Source: Rhizobium sp. R635
GTDB taxonomy: Bacteria; Pseudomonadota; Alphaproteobacteria; Rhizobiales; Rhizobiaceae
Length of the DNA stretch: 64,000 bases
Assembly: GCF_002211285.1 (NCBI RefSeq)
Contig: NZ_LOKX01000001.1
Coordinates: forward strand, 186,001-250,000
Direction of reading: 5' to 3'
Below are positions 18,349-28,706 of the stretch, piece by piece; positions within the stretch are counted from its first letter, which is position 1; each line of letters begins with the position of its first letter. Below the pieces are notes generated by a model. It was given only the letters and a program-made list of their open reading frames with translations. It made no database searches and was not told the origin of the DNA. The translations under genes and the position numbers were made by a program.

Positions 18349-20869
18349 TAAGATTCTTTCCCGTTTCAGGATCAAGACGAAGGTTCTGATCTTCGTTCTG
18401 CCCTTCGTGGTCACCATTTCGGCCGTGGGCCTCACGGGCCTTTACGCTTCCGGACTTCTGCAGGGGCGCATGGAAATATCCAACAGCGTGCTGCAGTCGC
18501 TGAGCGGCTTCAAGGACCTCTACGGTTCGATGGACGATTTCCTGCGCATCACCAGCCAGCAGGCGCGCGACAAGCTGCTCACCGACCTGAAGACCCAGCA
18601 GGGCGTGCTCGACGCGACGCTGGACCAGGTGGGCGAAGAGGCCGCCGGCCGCGACAGCCTTGCGGAAGCTTCGCGCCGCACCAAGGACATCTCGGGCGTC
18701 GTCGACAAGCTCTGGGCGCTGCATGAGCAGGAACAGGCCTTGCACGAGTCGATCGACGCGGCGCAGAAGAGCCTGATTAGCACCCGCTTCACGGTCACCT
18801 ACCAGGCCGATGAACTGCAGACCGCGCTGCAGCGCGACGAGGGCGCCGCCACCATCACCCTTCGCACGGCCGACCGCCTGCTGAAGGGCGGCGATTTCCT
18901 CGGCAGCGTCGCCAGCGGCTACAGCAAGCCACAGACGCCTGAGGACAAGATCGCCTACATCAAGCAACAGCTGCCTGAGATCATGAAGTCCCAGCGGCTG
19001 ATCGCCATCTCGGTCCCCACCAACCAGAAGAACGTCATCGACTCGCTGGCTGCGACCATCGACAGCATCAAGACGATCGCCGAGATGCCCAGCCCGACCG
19101 AAGAGAACATCACCGAGCTCGGCCGTCTCGTTTCGCGCTTCCGCCAGACCTCGACCTATACGCAGCTGACCGCGACGCAGAAGATGCGCGAGGCGACACA
19201 GCGCTTCGCCGAGCTCGAAGGCCGCATCGCCCAGACCAATTCCGTCCTTCAGGACACGCGGCGCCTCGAAAATTCCGTCTATTCGCTGCAGATCGTTCTT
19301 TCCGATTTCCTCGCCAACTCGAGCAAGGAGAACCTCGTGCGTTTGCAGCAGCAGGCCGGCACGCTCGGCAAGGATATGCAGGTGCTGACCACCAGCGCCA
19401 AGGGCATGGGCTTTGCCGAGGGCATCTCCGGCGCGATCCAGCCGGCGCTCGATGCCATCTCCGGCGGCGGCTCAAAGATCGTCGAGACGATCGGTGAGCG
19501 CGTCACCGCATATGCTGCGGCCCGCCAGGAACTGGATGATATCTGGAAGAAGCTCACCGATTTCGCCGAGCTGCAGAAGCAGACGGCCGGAACCGAACGC
19601 ACCCAGGCAAACAGCATCTCCGTCATGACCACCGGCCTCGGTATCCTCCTGTCGATCCTCGGCGGCATCGCCCTGGTGCTGACGCTGCAGCGCCCGATCA
19701 GCCAGATCACCGCCGCCATGCGCCGCATCGCGGAAGGGGCGCTGGACACCAGCATCTCCGGCGAGAAGCGCTACGACGAAATCGGCGACATGGCCCGCGC
19801 GCTTGGCATCTTCAAGGAAAACGCCATCTCGAAGATCCGCATCGAGGAGCAGAGCGACGAGGAACGCGCCGCCGCCGAACACGAGCGCCAGCGCAACGAC
19901 GCGGAAAAACGCGAAATGGATCGCCAGATCGAATTCGCCGTCAACCAGCTCGCCGCCGGCCTCGAGCGCATGTCGCAGGGCGACATTTCGACGACGATCG
20001 AAACGCCGTTCATCGGCCGTCTCGAACAGCTGCGCCAGGATTTCAACGGTTCGATGATGCGCCTGCAGGCGACGATGAGCCAGATCCGCGACAATGTCGA
20101 ACTGATCCAGGGCAACGGCAACCAGATGGCCCAGTCGGCCGAGGACCTCTCCAAGCGCACCGAGCAGCAGGCCGCCTCGCTCGAAGAGACCGCGGCCGCC
20201 GTCGACGAGATCACCGTCACCGTGCGCTCGTCGGCCGAACGCGCCAAGGATGCAGACCAGATCGTCCGCCAGGCCAAGCGCAGCGCTGATGATTCCGCTG
20301 TCGTCGTCAGCAACGCAATCGATGCGATGAGCCGCATCGAAGAGGCCTCGCGCCAGATCGAGCAGATCATCGGCGTCATCGACGAGATCGCCTTCCAGAC
20401 CAACCTGCTGGCGCTGAACGCCGGCATCGAGGCGGCGCGCGCCGGCGAGGCGGGCAAGGGCTTTGCCGTCGTCGCCATGGAAGTGCGCGAACTTGCCCAG
20501 CGCTCCGCAGCCGCGGCGCAGGAGATCAAGGGTCTGATCAACAAGTCGACCAACGAGGTCAGTTCCGGCTCGCAATTCGTGCAGGAGACCGGGACGGTGC
20601 TTGCCAAGATCAGCGCCCAGATCGTCACGATCAGCCAGCATGTCGAGATGATCGCCCGCGCCAGCCACGACCAGTCCAACGCGCTGCAGAGCGTCAATGC
20701 GACGGTCAACCAGATGGACCAGATGACGCAGCAGAATGCCGCGATGGTGGAAGAGACCACCGCCGCAAGCCGGGAACTCGCCGACGAGGCGGACTCGCTG
20801 CGCCGTCTCATCCAGCAGTTCAAGATCGACGGCGGTGCGGCCGAAGCGCCGATCTACCGCGCCGCCTGA
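18338..20869 (+). CDS. Methyl-accepting chemotaxis protein with large helical sensor domain
   Basis: Transmembrane chemoreceptor, 843 residues. First membrane helix about residues 16-37, then a long all-helical periplasmic domain to about residue 420, second helix about 425-450, HAMP (RPISQITAAMRRIAEG), and a cytoplasmic coiled-coil signalling domain. The CheW/CheA-contacting tip is at about 674-730 ([26 protein letters not shown] in two overlapping parts). No C-terminal CheR-docking pentapeptide is evident. The ligand cannot be told; the helical sensor domain resembles the HBM/four-helix-bundle class. A terminator separates it from a second receptor whose signalling half is closely similar. 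Confidence 0.92.
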   Translation: MLIDKILSRFRIKTKVLIFVLPFVVTISAVGLTGLYASGLLQGRMEISNSVLQSLSGFKDLYGSMDDFLRITSQQARDKLLTDLKTQQGVLDATLDQVGEEAAGRDSLAEASRRTKDISGVVDKLWALHEQEQALHESIDAAQKSLISTRFTVTYQADELQTALQRDEGAATITLRTADRLLKGGDFLGSVASGYSKPQTPEDKIAYIKQQLPEIMKSQRLIAISVPTNQKNVIDSLAATIDSIKTIAEMPSPTEENITELGRLVSRFRQTSTYTQLTATQKMREATQRFAELEGRIAQTNSVLQDTRRLENSVYSLQIVLSDFLANSSKENLVRLQQQAGTLGKDMQVLTTSAKGMGFAEGISGAIQPALDAISGGGSKIVETIGERVTAYAAARQELDDIWKKLTDFAELQKQTAGTERTQANSISVMTTGLGILLSILGGIALVLTLQRPISQITAAMRRIAEGALDTSISGEKRYDEIGDMARALGIFKENAISKIRIEEQSDEERAAAEHERQRNDAEKREMDRQIEFAVNQLAAGLERMSQGDISTTIETPFIGRLEQLRQDFNGSMMRLQATMSQIRDNVELIQGNGNQMAQSAEDLSKRTEQQAASLEETAAAVDEITVTVRSSAERAKDADQIVRQAKRSADDSAVVVSNAIDAMSRIEEASRQIEQIIGVIDEIAFQTNLLALNAGIEAARAGEAGKGFAVVAMEVRELAQRSAAAAQEIKGLINKSTNEVSSGSQFVQETGTVLAKISAQIVTISQHVEMIARASHDQSNALQSVNATVNQMDQMTQQNAAMVEETTAASRELADEADSLRRLIQQFKIDGGAAEAPIYRAA

Positions 20870-20893
20870 TCATCGATCGATCCTGTCCCTTTC

Positions 20894-20929
20894 GAGCGGC
20901 CTCGGACCTCCGGGGCCGCTCTATTTTAT
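20894..20929 (+). terminator. Intrinsic terminator after first chemoreceptor
   Basis: Stem GAGCGGCC (20894-20901) with GGCCGCTC (20914-20921), extended internally by CGG/CCG, followed by TATTTTAT. Confidence 0.8.
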
Positions 20930-21125
20930 TGTGCGGAAGTCGCGCTGTGATTGAAAAGATCTGAATGGCGAAAGAATAGGTGGAGAGCCAGGGACGGTCT
21001 TTCGTGCGAATAGGCGAAAATATCTGAAAACAGGCGAATAATACCTTCGGCAGCACTGATTTACGGAAAATTTTCCTTAACGCTTTTCGTCTAATTTAGC
21101 ACTGGTTCTTCTGCCGGGGGTTTTG

Positions 21126-22973
21126 ATGCTGCGCCTTTTCTCTACGTCGATCGTGCGTCAGATCGTTGCGATCACGCTGTTTCTGCTGGCCGTCAGCACG
21201 GCTGCCATCGTCGGCGCGACCTATTACAATCTGAGTGGCCATGTCATGGACGGGGCCGTCGCTGACGCCAGGGACGCCACCCGCGCGATGGCCGTCCTCT
21301 ACGGCGCGGCCGATCAGGCGGCAAAGATCGAGCTGAAGGACAATCAGCTTACGGCCGTCACGGAAGACGCCATTCCGGCCCTTGCCGATCATTCGCTGGT
21401 TGACCGGACGGCGCAATCGATCGCAGGCGTTGCCACGATCTTCCAGAAACAGGGCGGCGACTACGTCCGCATATCCACGAACGTCAAGAAGGAAAACGGC
21501 GACCGCGCCGTCGGCACCAAGCTCGCCGCCGATCATCCCGCCCAGCCGGTTCTCGCCAAGGGCGAGGCCTATTATGGCCAGGCGCAGCTTTTCGGCCGAA
21601 AGTTCATGACCGGTTATTTCCCCATCAAGAGCGCATCGAACGCCAATGTCGGCCTTCTCTTCATCGGCATTCCGATGGAAGTCTACTATGAGCGTTTGAA
21701 CGAACTGCAGATGCTGGTTCTCGGCGCCGGCACCATCGTCATGCTGCTCGTCGGTGTTCTCGCCTATTATACGATCCGCCTGTCGGTGCAGCCTATGCAG
21801 GCGCTGACCGCGAGCGTCCATTCGATCTCCTCGGGCAATCTCGATGGAGCGATCCCCTGCACCGAGAAGAAGAACGAGTTCGGCGAGATCGGCCGGGCCT
21901 TGGCGCTCTTCCGCGACAGCGCCCGCGCCAAACGCGATCTGGAAACGCAGGCGGCCGAGCAGCGCGCGTTCAGCGATGCCGAACGCGCCAGGAACGATGC
22001 GGACAAGCGCTCGCTCGACGGCCAGATCGACTTTGCCGTCAACCAGCTGGCGGCCGGCCTCGGGCGCCTGTCGCAGGGTGACGTCTCGCAGACGATCAGC
22101 ACGCCGTTCGTCGGCCGGCTGGAACAGTTGCGCGTCGATTTCAACGCTTCGCTCCTGCGGCTCCAGGATACGCTGTCGGGTATCCGCGACAGCGCCTCGA
22201 CGATGCAGCGCAACAGCGGCGCAGTCTCCGCCTCCGCCGACGAGCTTTCCAAGCGCACCGAGGCGCAGGCGGCAAGCCTCGAAGAGACGGCGGCCGCCGT
22301 GGAGGAGATCACCGTGACGGTCCGCTCTTCCGCCGAGCGTGCCCGTGAGGCGAATAACGTGGTGGCTGCCACCAAGCGGACGGCCGACAATTCCGGCGCT
22401 GTGGTCGGCGATGCCGTCGCCGCCATGGAGCGTATCGAGCAGGCCTCGCAGCGCATCGAGCAGATCATTGAGGTGATCGACGACATTGCCTTCCAGACCA
22501 ATCTTCTGGCGCTGAACGCCGGCATCGAGGCGGCGCGCGCCGGCGAGGCGGGCAAAGGTTTTGCCGTCGTCGCCCAGGAGGTCCGCGAACTCGCCCAGCG
22601 TTCGGCCGATGCGGCGCGCGAGATCAAGTCGCTCATCGAGACCTCGAGCCGGGAAGTGACGGCAGGCTCCGAGCTGGTCCAGAAGACCGGCAGCGTGCTT
22701 GCCTCGATCAGCCACGAGATCATTGCGATCAGCGGCCATGTCGAGACCATCGCCACCGCAAGCCGCGATCAGTCGGCCGCATTGCAGGAGGTCAACGGCT
22801 CGGTCAACGCCATGGACCAGATGACCCAGAAGAACGCCTCGATGGTTGCCGAGACGACGCAGGCAAGCCGCCTGCTCGCAGGCGAGGCCGATACGCTGAT
22901 GGCGCTGATCGAGCGGTTTCGTATCGTGGCGGAATCCGCACCCGCTCACCTTACGGCCAGGAAAGTCGCCTGA
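21126..22973 (+). CDS. Methyl-accepting chemotaxis protein with Cache-type sensor
   Basis: Chemoreceptor, 615 residues from the ATG at 21126 (GGGGG ribosome site; the preceding TTG is also in frame). First membrane helix about residues 10-32, then a roughly 150-residue periplasmic domain whose pattern ([59 protein letters not shown]) fits the Cache_3-Cache_2 family, which senses small organic ligands. Second helix about 195-217, HAMP, then the signalling domain with its tip near residues 444-500. It has its own upstream region after the terminator of the first receptor. Confidence 0.92.
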   Translation: MLRLFSTSIVRQIVAITLFLLAVSTAAIVGATYYNLSGHVMDGAVADARDATRAMAVLYGAADQAAKIELKDNQLTAVTEDAIPALADHSLVDRTAQSIAGVATIFQKQGGDYVRISTNVKKENGDRAVGTKLAADHPAQPVLAKGEAYYGQAQLFGRKFMTGYFPIKSASNANVGLLFIGIPMEVYYERLNELQMLVLGAGTIVMLLVGVLAYYTIRLSVQPMQALTASVHSISSGNLDGAIPCTEKKNEFGEIGRALALFRDSARAKRDLETQAAEQRAFSDAERARNDADKRSLDGQIDFAVNQLAAGLGRLSQGDVSQTISTPFVGRLEQLRVDFNASLLRLQDTLSGIRDSASTMQRNSGAVSASADELSKRTEAQAASLEETAAAVEEITVTVRSSAERAREANNVVAATKRTADNSGAVVGDAVAAMERIEQASQRIEQIIEVIDDIAFQTNLLALNAGIEAARAGEAGKGFAVVAQEVRELAQRSADAAREIKSLIETSSREVTAGSELVQKTGSVLASISHEIIAISGHVETIATASRDQSAALQEVNGSVNAMDQMTQKNASMVAETTQASRLLAGEADTLMALIERFRIVAESAPAHLTARKVA

Positions 22974-23173
22974 GCCCCGCAGCCGGCGTCGGTTCGGGCC
23001 GGCGCCGTGCGGTCTTTTCGCCACCTGAGGTCTCTCGATGTCAGCCAGGTGGCGAACCGGACGAGGGGGCTATCTCCGAATTCGGCGTAGAATTCATCCT
23101 CGCTCTGTTTCGGATGATATCCCAGGGAATGTTGAACATCGCGGATACCTGCGATTGCGATCATGTCGATCAT
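22946..23173 (-). CDS. Hypothetical 75-residue protein
   Basis: Starts with [20 protein letters not shown] from an ATG with AGGA seven to ten bases upstream. Its last 28 bases overlap the 3' end of the second chemoreceptor on the opposite strand. It is divergent from the LysR gene, sharing a 90-bp promoter gap. The N-terminal 50 residues look protein-like (aromatic and acidic mix, [13 protein letters not shown]); the tail is low-complexity. No family recognised. It may be a real small gene or a chance frame. Confidence 0.45.
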   Translation of the reverse strand: MIDMIAIAGIRDVQHSLGYHPKQSEDEFYAEFGDSPLVRFATWLTSRDLRWRKDRTAPARTDAGCGAQATFLAVR

Positions 23174-23263
23174 GGGAGTGTCCTTTCCATTGCCAGACAC
23201 CCCATGATTTAAGCGTCGAATTTCTCTTCATAAATAGCAGAAACCCGGCTATGTTTTTCATCG

Positions 23264-24133
23264 ATGAAAAACGCAAACTGGGACTCCTACCAACTATTCC
23301 TGCAAGTCGCCCGGCTCGGCGGCCTGACCGGGGCAAGCACCGCAAGCGGGCTCAGCCCCGCGACCATCGGCCGGCGCATGCTCGATCTCGAACAGGAGAT
23401 CGGCCGCGGATTGTTTTCGCGCAGCCAGACGGGATATCGCCTGACGCAGGACGGCCAGGCGCTGCTCGATCATCTTCAGGAAATGGAAGCCGCCGCCCGC
23501 AAGGTGGAAGCGTGGCGGCAATCCGGTGAGGGCGGCACGACGGTCAGGATTGCAGCCGGCACCTGGGTCGCCTGGCTTCTGACGGAGAATTTCGCGGCGA
23601 TCCGCATGCCGGGCGATAGCTTCGCCATCTCGCTGACCATCGGTGAGGCGCGCGCGAGCCTTGCCTATCGCGAAAGCGATATCGGCATTCGCGCCTTCGA
23701 ACCGGCAGAGGCCAACCTTGCCGCACGTCTGCTCGGCGAGGTGGCCTATGCCGTCTATATCAGACGCAATGCCGCTGAAACGGATGACCGCTGGATCGCG
23801 GTCGCCGAGGAGGAGGCAATATCGGCCTATCTGCGCTGGCCGCACGCCAATGCCGCGGCCGGCATCGTCGCCACCGTCAATCGGCCGCGTTCGCTGCCGG
23901 ATATGGTGCGCGCCGGCGCCGGCAAGGCGGTGCTTCCCTGTTTCGTCGGCGATCTTCATCCCGAATTGCAGCGGCAGGGCGGCGAGCTGCCGGAATTGCG
24001 CCACCGGCAATGGATCGTCATGAATGCCGAGGACCGTCATCGCCCGGAGATCCGCACGGTCGCCGACCGCATGACGAAGCTGATCAGAAGTTATGCCGAT
24101 CTCTTCGCCGGAAAACGACCAAGCCGCGGTTGA
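23264..24133 (+). CDS. LysR-family transcriptional regulator
   Basis: 289-residue DNA-binding regulator. The N-terminal winged helix-turn-helix covers residues 5-62 (WDSYQLFLQVARLGGLTGAS, then PATIGRRMLDLEQEIGRGLF). A compact effector domain follows. The substrate-binding region is less conserved than in typical LysR members and ends with a basic tail. The target is not evident: the divergent neighbour is only a short hypothetical gene, and the downstream gene is convergent. The ribosome site is weak. Confidence 0.85.
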   Translation: MKNANWDSYQLFLQVARLGGLTGASTASGLSPATIGRRMLDLEQEIGRGLFSRSQTGYRLTQDGQALLDHLQEMEAAARKVEAWRQSGEGGTTVRIAAGTWVAWLLTENFAAIRMPGDSFAISLTIGEARASLAYRESDIGIRAFEPAEANLAARLLGEVAYAVYIRRNAAETDDRWIAVAEEEAISAYLRWPHANAAAGIVATVNRPRSLPDMVRAGAGKAVLPCFVGDLHPELQRQGGELPELRHRQWIVMNAEDRHRPEIRTVADRMTKLIRSYADLFAGKRPSRG

Positions 24134-24162
24134 TGCTCAAGGACATAGGTTCCAGACGATGA

Positions 24163-24192
24163 CGCCCGCGCGTCTCTTGGGATGCGCGGGCG
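24163..24192. terminator. Stem-loop between convergent genes
   Basis: CGCCCGCGC (24163-24171) pairs with GCGCGGGCG (24184-24192) around a 12-base loop. There is no T-tract, so it is a possible Rho-independent-like end for the LysR gene or an RNA stabiliser. Confidence 0.5.
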
Positions 24193-24243
24193 CTCTGAGT
24201 TGATGGCCGGGACCGGTAAGGTCAGGCCCGTCTGCGTCTTTTC

Positions 24244-24480
24244 TCAGTGCCGGTTGGTGACGACGACGGGGATCAAGAGATCGCCCCAGTTGCCGTCGCC
24301 GCCGTGGTGACGGGCCGAGCGCACCAGCTCGACCGAGACGCCGGCTTCGACGGCTTTCATGACCGATTGGTTCAGCCGATGCAGGTCGTTGGCGAGCATG
24401 CGGATCGTCGTCTGCTGATCGTCGCTCATGCTCGATGCCTGCTCTTCAGCCCGTTCCCGGACGCGTGCGATGGATGCCAT
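24244..24480 (-). CDS. Conserved-type 78-residue hypothetical protein downstream of aceA
   Basis: Helical, acidic/basic mixed small cytosolic protein (ARVRERAEEQASSMSDDQQ, then MLANDLHRLNQSVMKAVEAGV). The start is supported by GGAGGAGAAG five bases upstream. It begins 21 bp after the isocitrate lyase stop on the same strand, so it is almost certainly in the aceA operon. No known domain recognised. Its context suggests expression during growth on C2 compounds. Confidence 0.75.
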   Translation of the reverse strand: MASIARVRERAEEQASSMSDDQQTTIRMLANDLHRLNQSVMKAVEAGVSVELVRSARHHGGDGNWGDLLIPVVVTNRH

Positions 24481-24501
24481 GGTCTTCTCCTCCTCTTCGG
24501 G

Positions 24502-25791
<1,290 letters not shown>

Positions 25792-25812
25792 GCTGTTCTC
25801 CTCGCTGAAATC

Positions 25813-25825
25813 CTATGCAAAGTGG
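25813..25825 (-). promoter_or_regulatory. RamB/PccR-like box upstream of aceA
   Basis: On the minus strand this reads CCACTTTGCATAG. The ACTTTGCA core resembles published RamB (Corynebacterium) and PccR (Rhodobacter) TTTGCAAA-type sites as I remember them. It lies between the aceA start and the divergent regulator of that family. Confidence 0.45.
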
Positions 25826-25931
25826 ATGCATGACAAGATTGACAATAACGTCCGAAATGACCAGGAAAACCTTTGATTTCTGGCTTGGAAAGAGGTTAAG
25901 ATGACGAGGATTGACAGACGGAAGCTGTGAA

Positions 25932-25949
25932 TTTGTAACAAATTGTAAA
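25932..25949 (+). promoter_or_regulatory. Degenerate tandem TTTGTAA element upstream of the ScfR/RamB-type gene
   Basis: TTTGTAAC then ATTGTAAA, ten bases apart, 34-51 bp before the regulator start. Possibly an autoregulatory site of the same TTTGCAAA family, in weaker form. Confidence 0.35.
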
Positions 25950-25982
25950 TAAGCTCCTCCCTGCGTTGTCAAAAGGTGTGAC

Positions 25983-27392
25983 ATGGCGGAACGCAAGATA
26001 TTCGCAGGCGCGAAAGTGCGGCGCATCCGCAATGCGCTGGCGCTGACGCAGACCGCCATGGCCGAGGCGCTGGAGATCTCGCCTTCCTATCTGAACCTCA
26101 TCGAGCGCAACCAGCGGCCGCTGACGGTGCAGCTCCTTCTCAAGCTTGCGGCCGTCTACAGGGTCGACCTGGAGGAGCTGCGGGGCCAGACCGGCGGCAG
26201 TCTCGGTCAGCTCAAGGAGATCTTTGCCGACCCGCTGCTATCCGGCGAGCTGCCGGGCGATCAGGAATTGGTGGAGGTTGCCGAGGCGGCTCCCAATGCC
26301 GCGAGCGGTATGATCAAGCTCTATCGCGCCTATCGCGAGCAGGCGGCAAGATTGTCCGACCTGACGGCGCTGATGGCCGCCGAAGGCCATGCGCCTATTG
26401 CCGCCGGCCGGTTGCCGCTGGATGAGGTGCGCGAGACGCTGGAGCGCAGGTCCGCCTATTTCGCGCGGATCGAGGCGGCGGCGGAAGCCTTTGCCGCAAC
26501 GCTTCCCGGCGGAGCCGATCTCGGCGCCGGGCTGAAGGACTGGCTGCGCTCGGAGCGCGGCATCGCGGTGCGTGTGCTGCCGGTGCATGTCATGCCGGAT
26601 CTGCGCCGCCGTTTCGATCGCCATTCGATGCGGCTCTTCATTTCCGAACGTCTGTCGCAGGCCGACCGCGCGCATGAGATAGCCATTGAAGCGGTGACGC
26701 TGGCGTTGTTGCCGGCGATCGAGGCCGAGCTCGACGACCTCTCGCTCTCCTCGGCCGAGGCGCGCCGCATCGCCCGTTTCGAGCTTGCGCGCATCGCCGC
26801 CCTGGCGCTCGCAATGCCTTACGAGGCCTTCTTGTCAGCGGCGAAATCGACGCGCTACGACATCGATATCCTGCGTGCCCGTTTCGGGGTCTCCTTCGGC
26901 CATGCCGCCGCACGTCTTGCCATGCTGCAGCGTCCCGGCGCTGCCGCGATCCCCTTCTTCGTGATCGAGATCGATGCTGCCGGCCACCGGCTGCGCAGGG
27001 CGGGCGCCCAAGGCTTTCCGCAGGCCGGCTTCGGCGGAGGCTGTCCAAAGCTCAACATTCACGCCGCTTTTCTGCAGCCCGGGCAGATCCTTGCCGAAAC
27101 GGTCGCCATGCCGGACGGCGCATCCTTCCTGACGATCGCCCGCACGCTGGAGGGACCGAGCGTCGAATTCGGCGAAAGGGTGAGGCGCACCGCGATCCTG
27201 ATCGGCTGCGACGCTGCCCTCGGCGAGGGGCTGGTTTACGGGCAGGCGACGGCGCTCGATCCGGTCGCGATCGGTCCGGCCTGTCGGCTGTGCGAGCGGC
27301 GCGGCTGCCTTTCCCGCTCCGAGCCGCCGGTGACGAGACCGCTCGGGCTCGATGAGATGGTGGCGGGGCTGAGCGCCTTCGACTTCCAGTGA
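25983..27392 (+). CDS. RamB/ScfR-type transcriptional regulator (XRE HTH plus ImmA/IrrE-like domain)
   Basis: 469 residues. An N-terminal Xre helix-turn-helix (about 8-63: VRRIRNALALTQTAMAEALEIS, split here as seen in the protein) is followed by a linker, an ImmA/IrrE-like region (around HEIAIEAVTLAL, lacking the full HExxH zinc motif), and a C-terminal DUF2083-type domain with CRLCERRGC. This architecture defines short-chain acyl-CoA-responsive regulators: RamB for glyoxylate genes in corynebacteria, PccR for propionyl-CoA carboxylase in Rhodobacter. Divergent from aceA, it is very likely its regulator; the acyl-CoA effector is inferred. Confidence 0.82.
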   Translation: MAERKIFAGAKVRRIRNALALTQTAMAEALEISPSYLNLIERNQRPLTVQLLLKLAAVYRVDLEELRGQTGGSLGQLKEIFADPLLSGELPGDQELVEVAEAAPNAASGMIKLYRAYREQAARLSDLTALMAAEGHAPIAAGRLPLDEVRETLERRSAYFARIEAAAEAFAATLPGGADLGAGLKDWLRSERGIAVRVLPVHVMPDLRRRFDRHSMRLFISERLSQADRAHEIAIEAVTLALLPAIEAELDDLSLSSAEARRIARFELARIAALALAMPYEAFLSAAKSTRYDIDILRARFGVSFGHAAARLAMLQRPGAAAIPFFVIEIDAAGHRLRRAGAQGFPQAGFGGGCPKLNIHAAFLQPGQILAETVAMPDGASFLTIARTLEGPSVEFGERVRRTAILIGCDAALGEGLVYGQATALDPVAIGPACRLCERRGCLSRSEPPVTRPLGLDEMVAGLSAFDFQ

Positions 27393-27518
27393 TTGTGAAA
27401 TCGTTGAAGACACAGGATTTTGCGCTTGTGGGCTCCGGAATTCCTTCTTAGTCTGCGGGCAAAACCAGAGGGAAAAGATGTCCGGGGATGCGGAATCTTT
27501 GAACAAACAGGAGAAGTC

Positions 27519-28616
27519 ATGAGGTCAACCATCCTAACCGTGACGGCCGCCGCCGTTGCCGCACTCCTTGCTGCCGCTCCGGCCCTTGCGCAGGAGCGCG
27601 TGGTCAACGTCTACAACTGGTCGGATTACATTGACGACAGCATCCTGACCGACTTCACCAAGGAGACCGGCATCAAGGTCGTCTACGATACGTTCGATTC
27701 GAACGAGACCGTGGAAACCAAGCTGCTTGCCGGTGGCACGGGTTATGACGTCGTCGTCCCCACGGCCGACTTCCTGCAGCGCCAGATCCAGGCAGGGGTT
27801 TTCCAGAAGCTCGACAAGTCCAAACTGCCGAACCTCTCCAACATGTGGGACGTAATCCTGCAGCGCACCGCGTCCTATGATCCGGGCAACGAATATGCGG
27901 TCGACTACATGTGGGGCACCGACGGCATCGGCTACAACGTCAAGAAGGTCGCCGAAATTCTCGGGCCGGATGCCAAGCCCGGCCTCGAAGTGATCTTCGA
28001 TCCGAAGGTCGCCGAAAAGTTCAAGGACTGCGGCATATACGTGCTCGATACCCCGAAGGACGTCATGACCACGGCTTTGCGGTATTTGGGCCTCGATCCG
28101 AACTCCACCAAGGCCGAAGATTTCAAGAAGGTCGAGGAACTGCTGACGGCGGTGCGCCCCTATATCCGCAAGTTCCATTCGTCCGAATACATCAACGCCC
28201 TTGCCAATGGTGATATCTGCATCGCCTTCGGCTATTCCGGCGACATGCTGCAGGCCCGCGACCGTGCGGCCGAAGCCAAGAACGGCGTCGAGGTCAACTA
28301 CTCGATCCCGGTGCAAGGCGCCCAGATGTGGTTCGACATGATGGCGATCCCCGCCGATGCCAAGCATGTGGCCGAAGCGCATGAATTCCTGAACTACATG
28401 ATGAAGCCCGAGGTCATCGCCAAGGCGAGCGACCACACCTTCTATGCGAACGGCAACAAGGCCTCGCAGCAGTTCGTCAGCAAGGAAGTGCTGGAAGATC
28501 CGGCCGTCTATCCGACGGAGGAGGTGATGAAGAACCTCTTCACCGTCAAGCCGTGGGACCCGAAGACCCAGCGCACGGCGACGAGAATCTGGACGAAGGT
28601 CGTCACCGGCCAGTAA
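27519..28616 (+). CDS. potF: Putrescine/polyamine ABC transporter periplasmic binding protein
   Basis: PotD/PotF-family binding protein, 365 residues. The signal peptide ends at ALA-QE (about residue 25). Polyamine-pocket motifs are present: VYNWSDYID near the N-terminus, YDVVVPTADFL, and MWGTDGIGYN, all as in PotF. AGGAGAAG sits directly before the chosen ATG; a longer in-frame upstream extension lacks a ribosome site and a signal peptide. First gene of potFGHI, followed by a strong stem-loop. With the puuA-puuB-like pair in the same window it gives an uptake and breakdown route for putrescine. Confidence 0.9.
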   Translation: MRSTILTVTAAAVAALLAAAPALAQERVVNVYNWSDYIDDSILTDFTKETGIKVVYDTFDSNETVETKLLAGGTGYDVVVPTADFLQRQIQAGVFQKLDKSKLPNLSNMWDVILQRTASYDPGNEYAVDYMWGTDGIGYNVKKVAEILGPDAKPGLEVIFDPKVAEKFKDCGIYVLDTPKDVMTTALRYLGLDPNSTKAEDFKKVEELLTAVRPYIRKFHSSEYINALANGDICIAFGYSGDMLQARDRAAEAKNGVEVNYSIPVQGAQMWFDMMAIPADAKHVAEAHEFLNYMMKPEVIAKASDHTFYANGNKASQQFVSKEVLEDPAVYPTEEVMKNLFTVKPWDPKTQRTATRIWTKVVTGQ

Positions 28617-28624
28617 GTGATGCC

Positions 28625-28650
28625 AGGCCCGGACGGAAACGTCCGGGCCT
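28625..28650 (+). terminator. GAAA-capped stem-loop after potF
   Basis: Perfect 11-bp stem AGGCCCGGACG/CGTCCGGGCCT with a GAAA tetraloop, eight bases after the potF stop. Only TTCC follows, so it is likely an attenuator or 3' protector rather than a full stop. Confidence 0.65.
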
Positions 28651-28706
28651 TTCCATTACCGGCCAGGGTGAGGAGGCCGGCTGAATCTGTATTTTCGGGG
28701 AATAAT

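Noticed and set aside
21096..23024. 642-codon frame opposite the second chemoreceptor
   Set aside because: Antisense shadow with Gly/Arg/Asp-rich composition and no motif.
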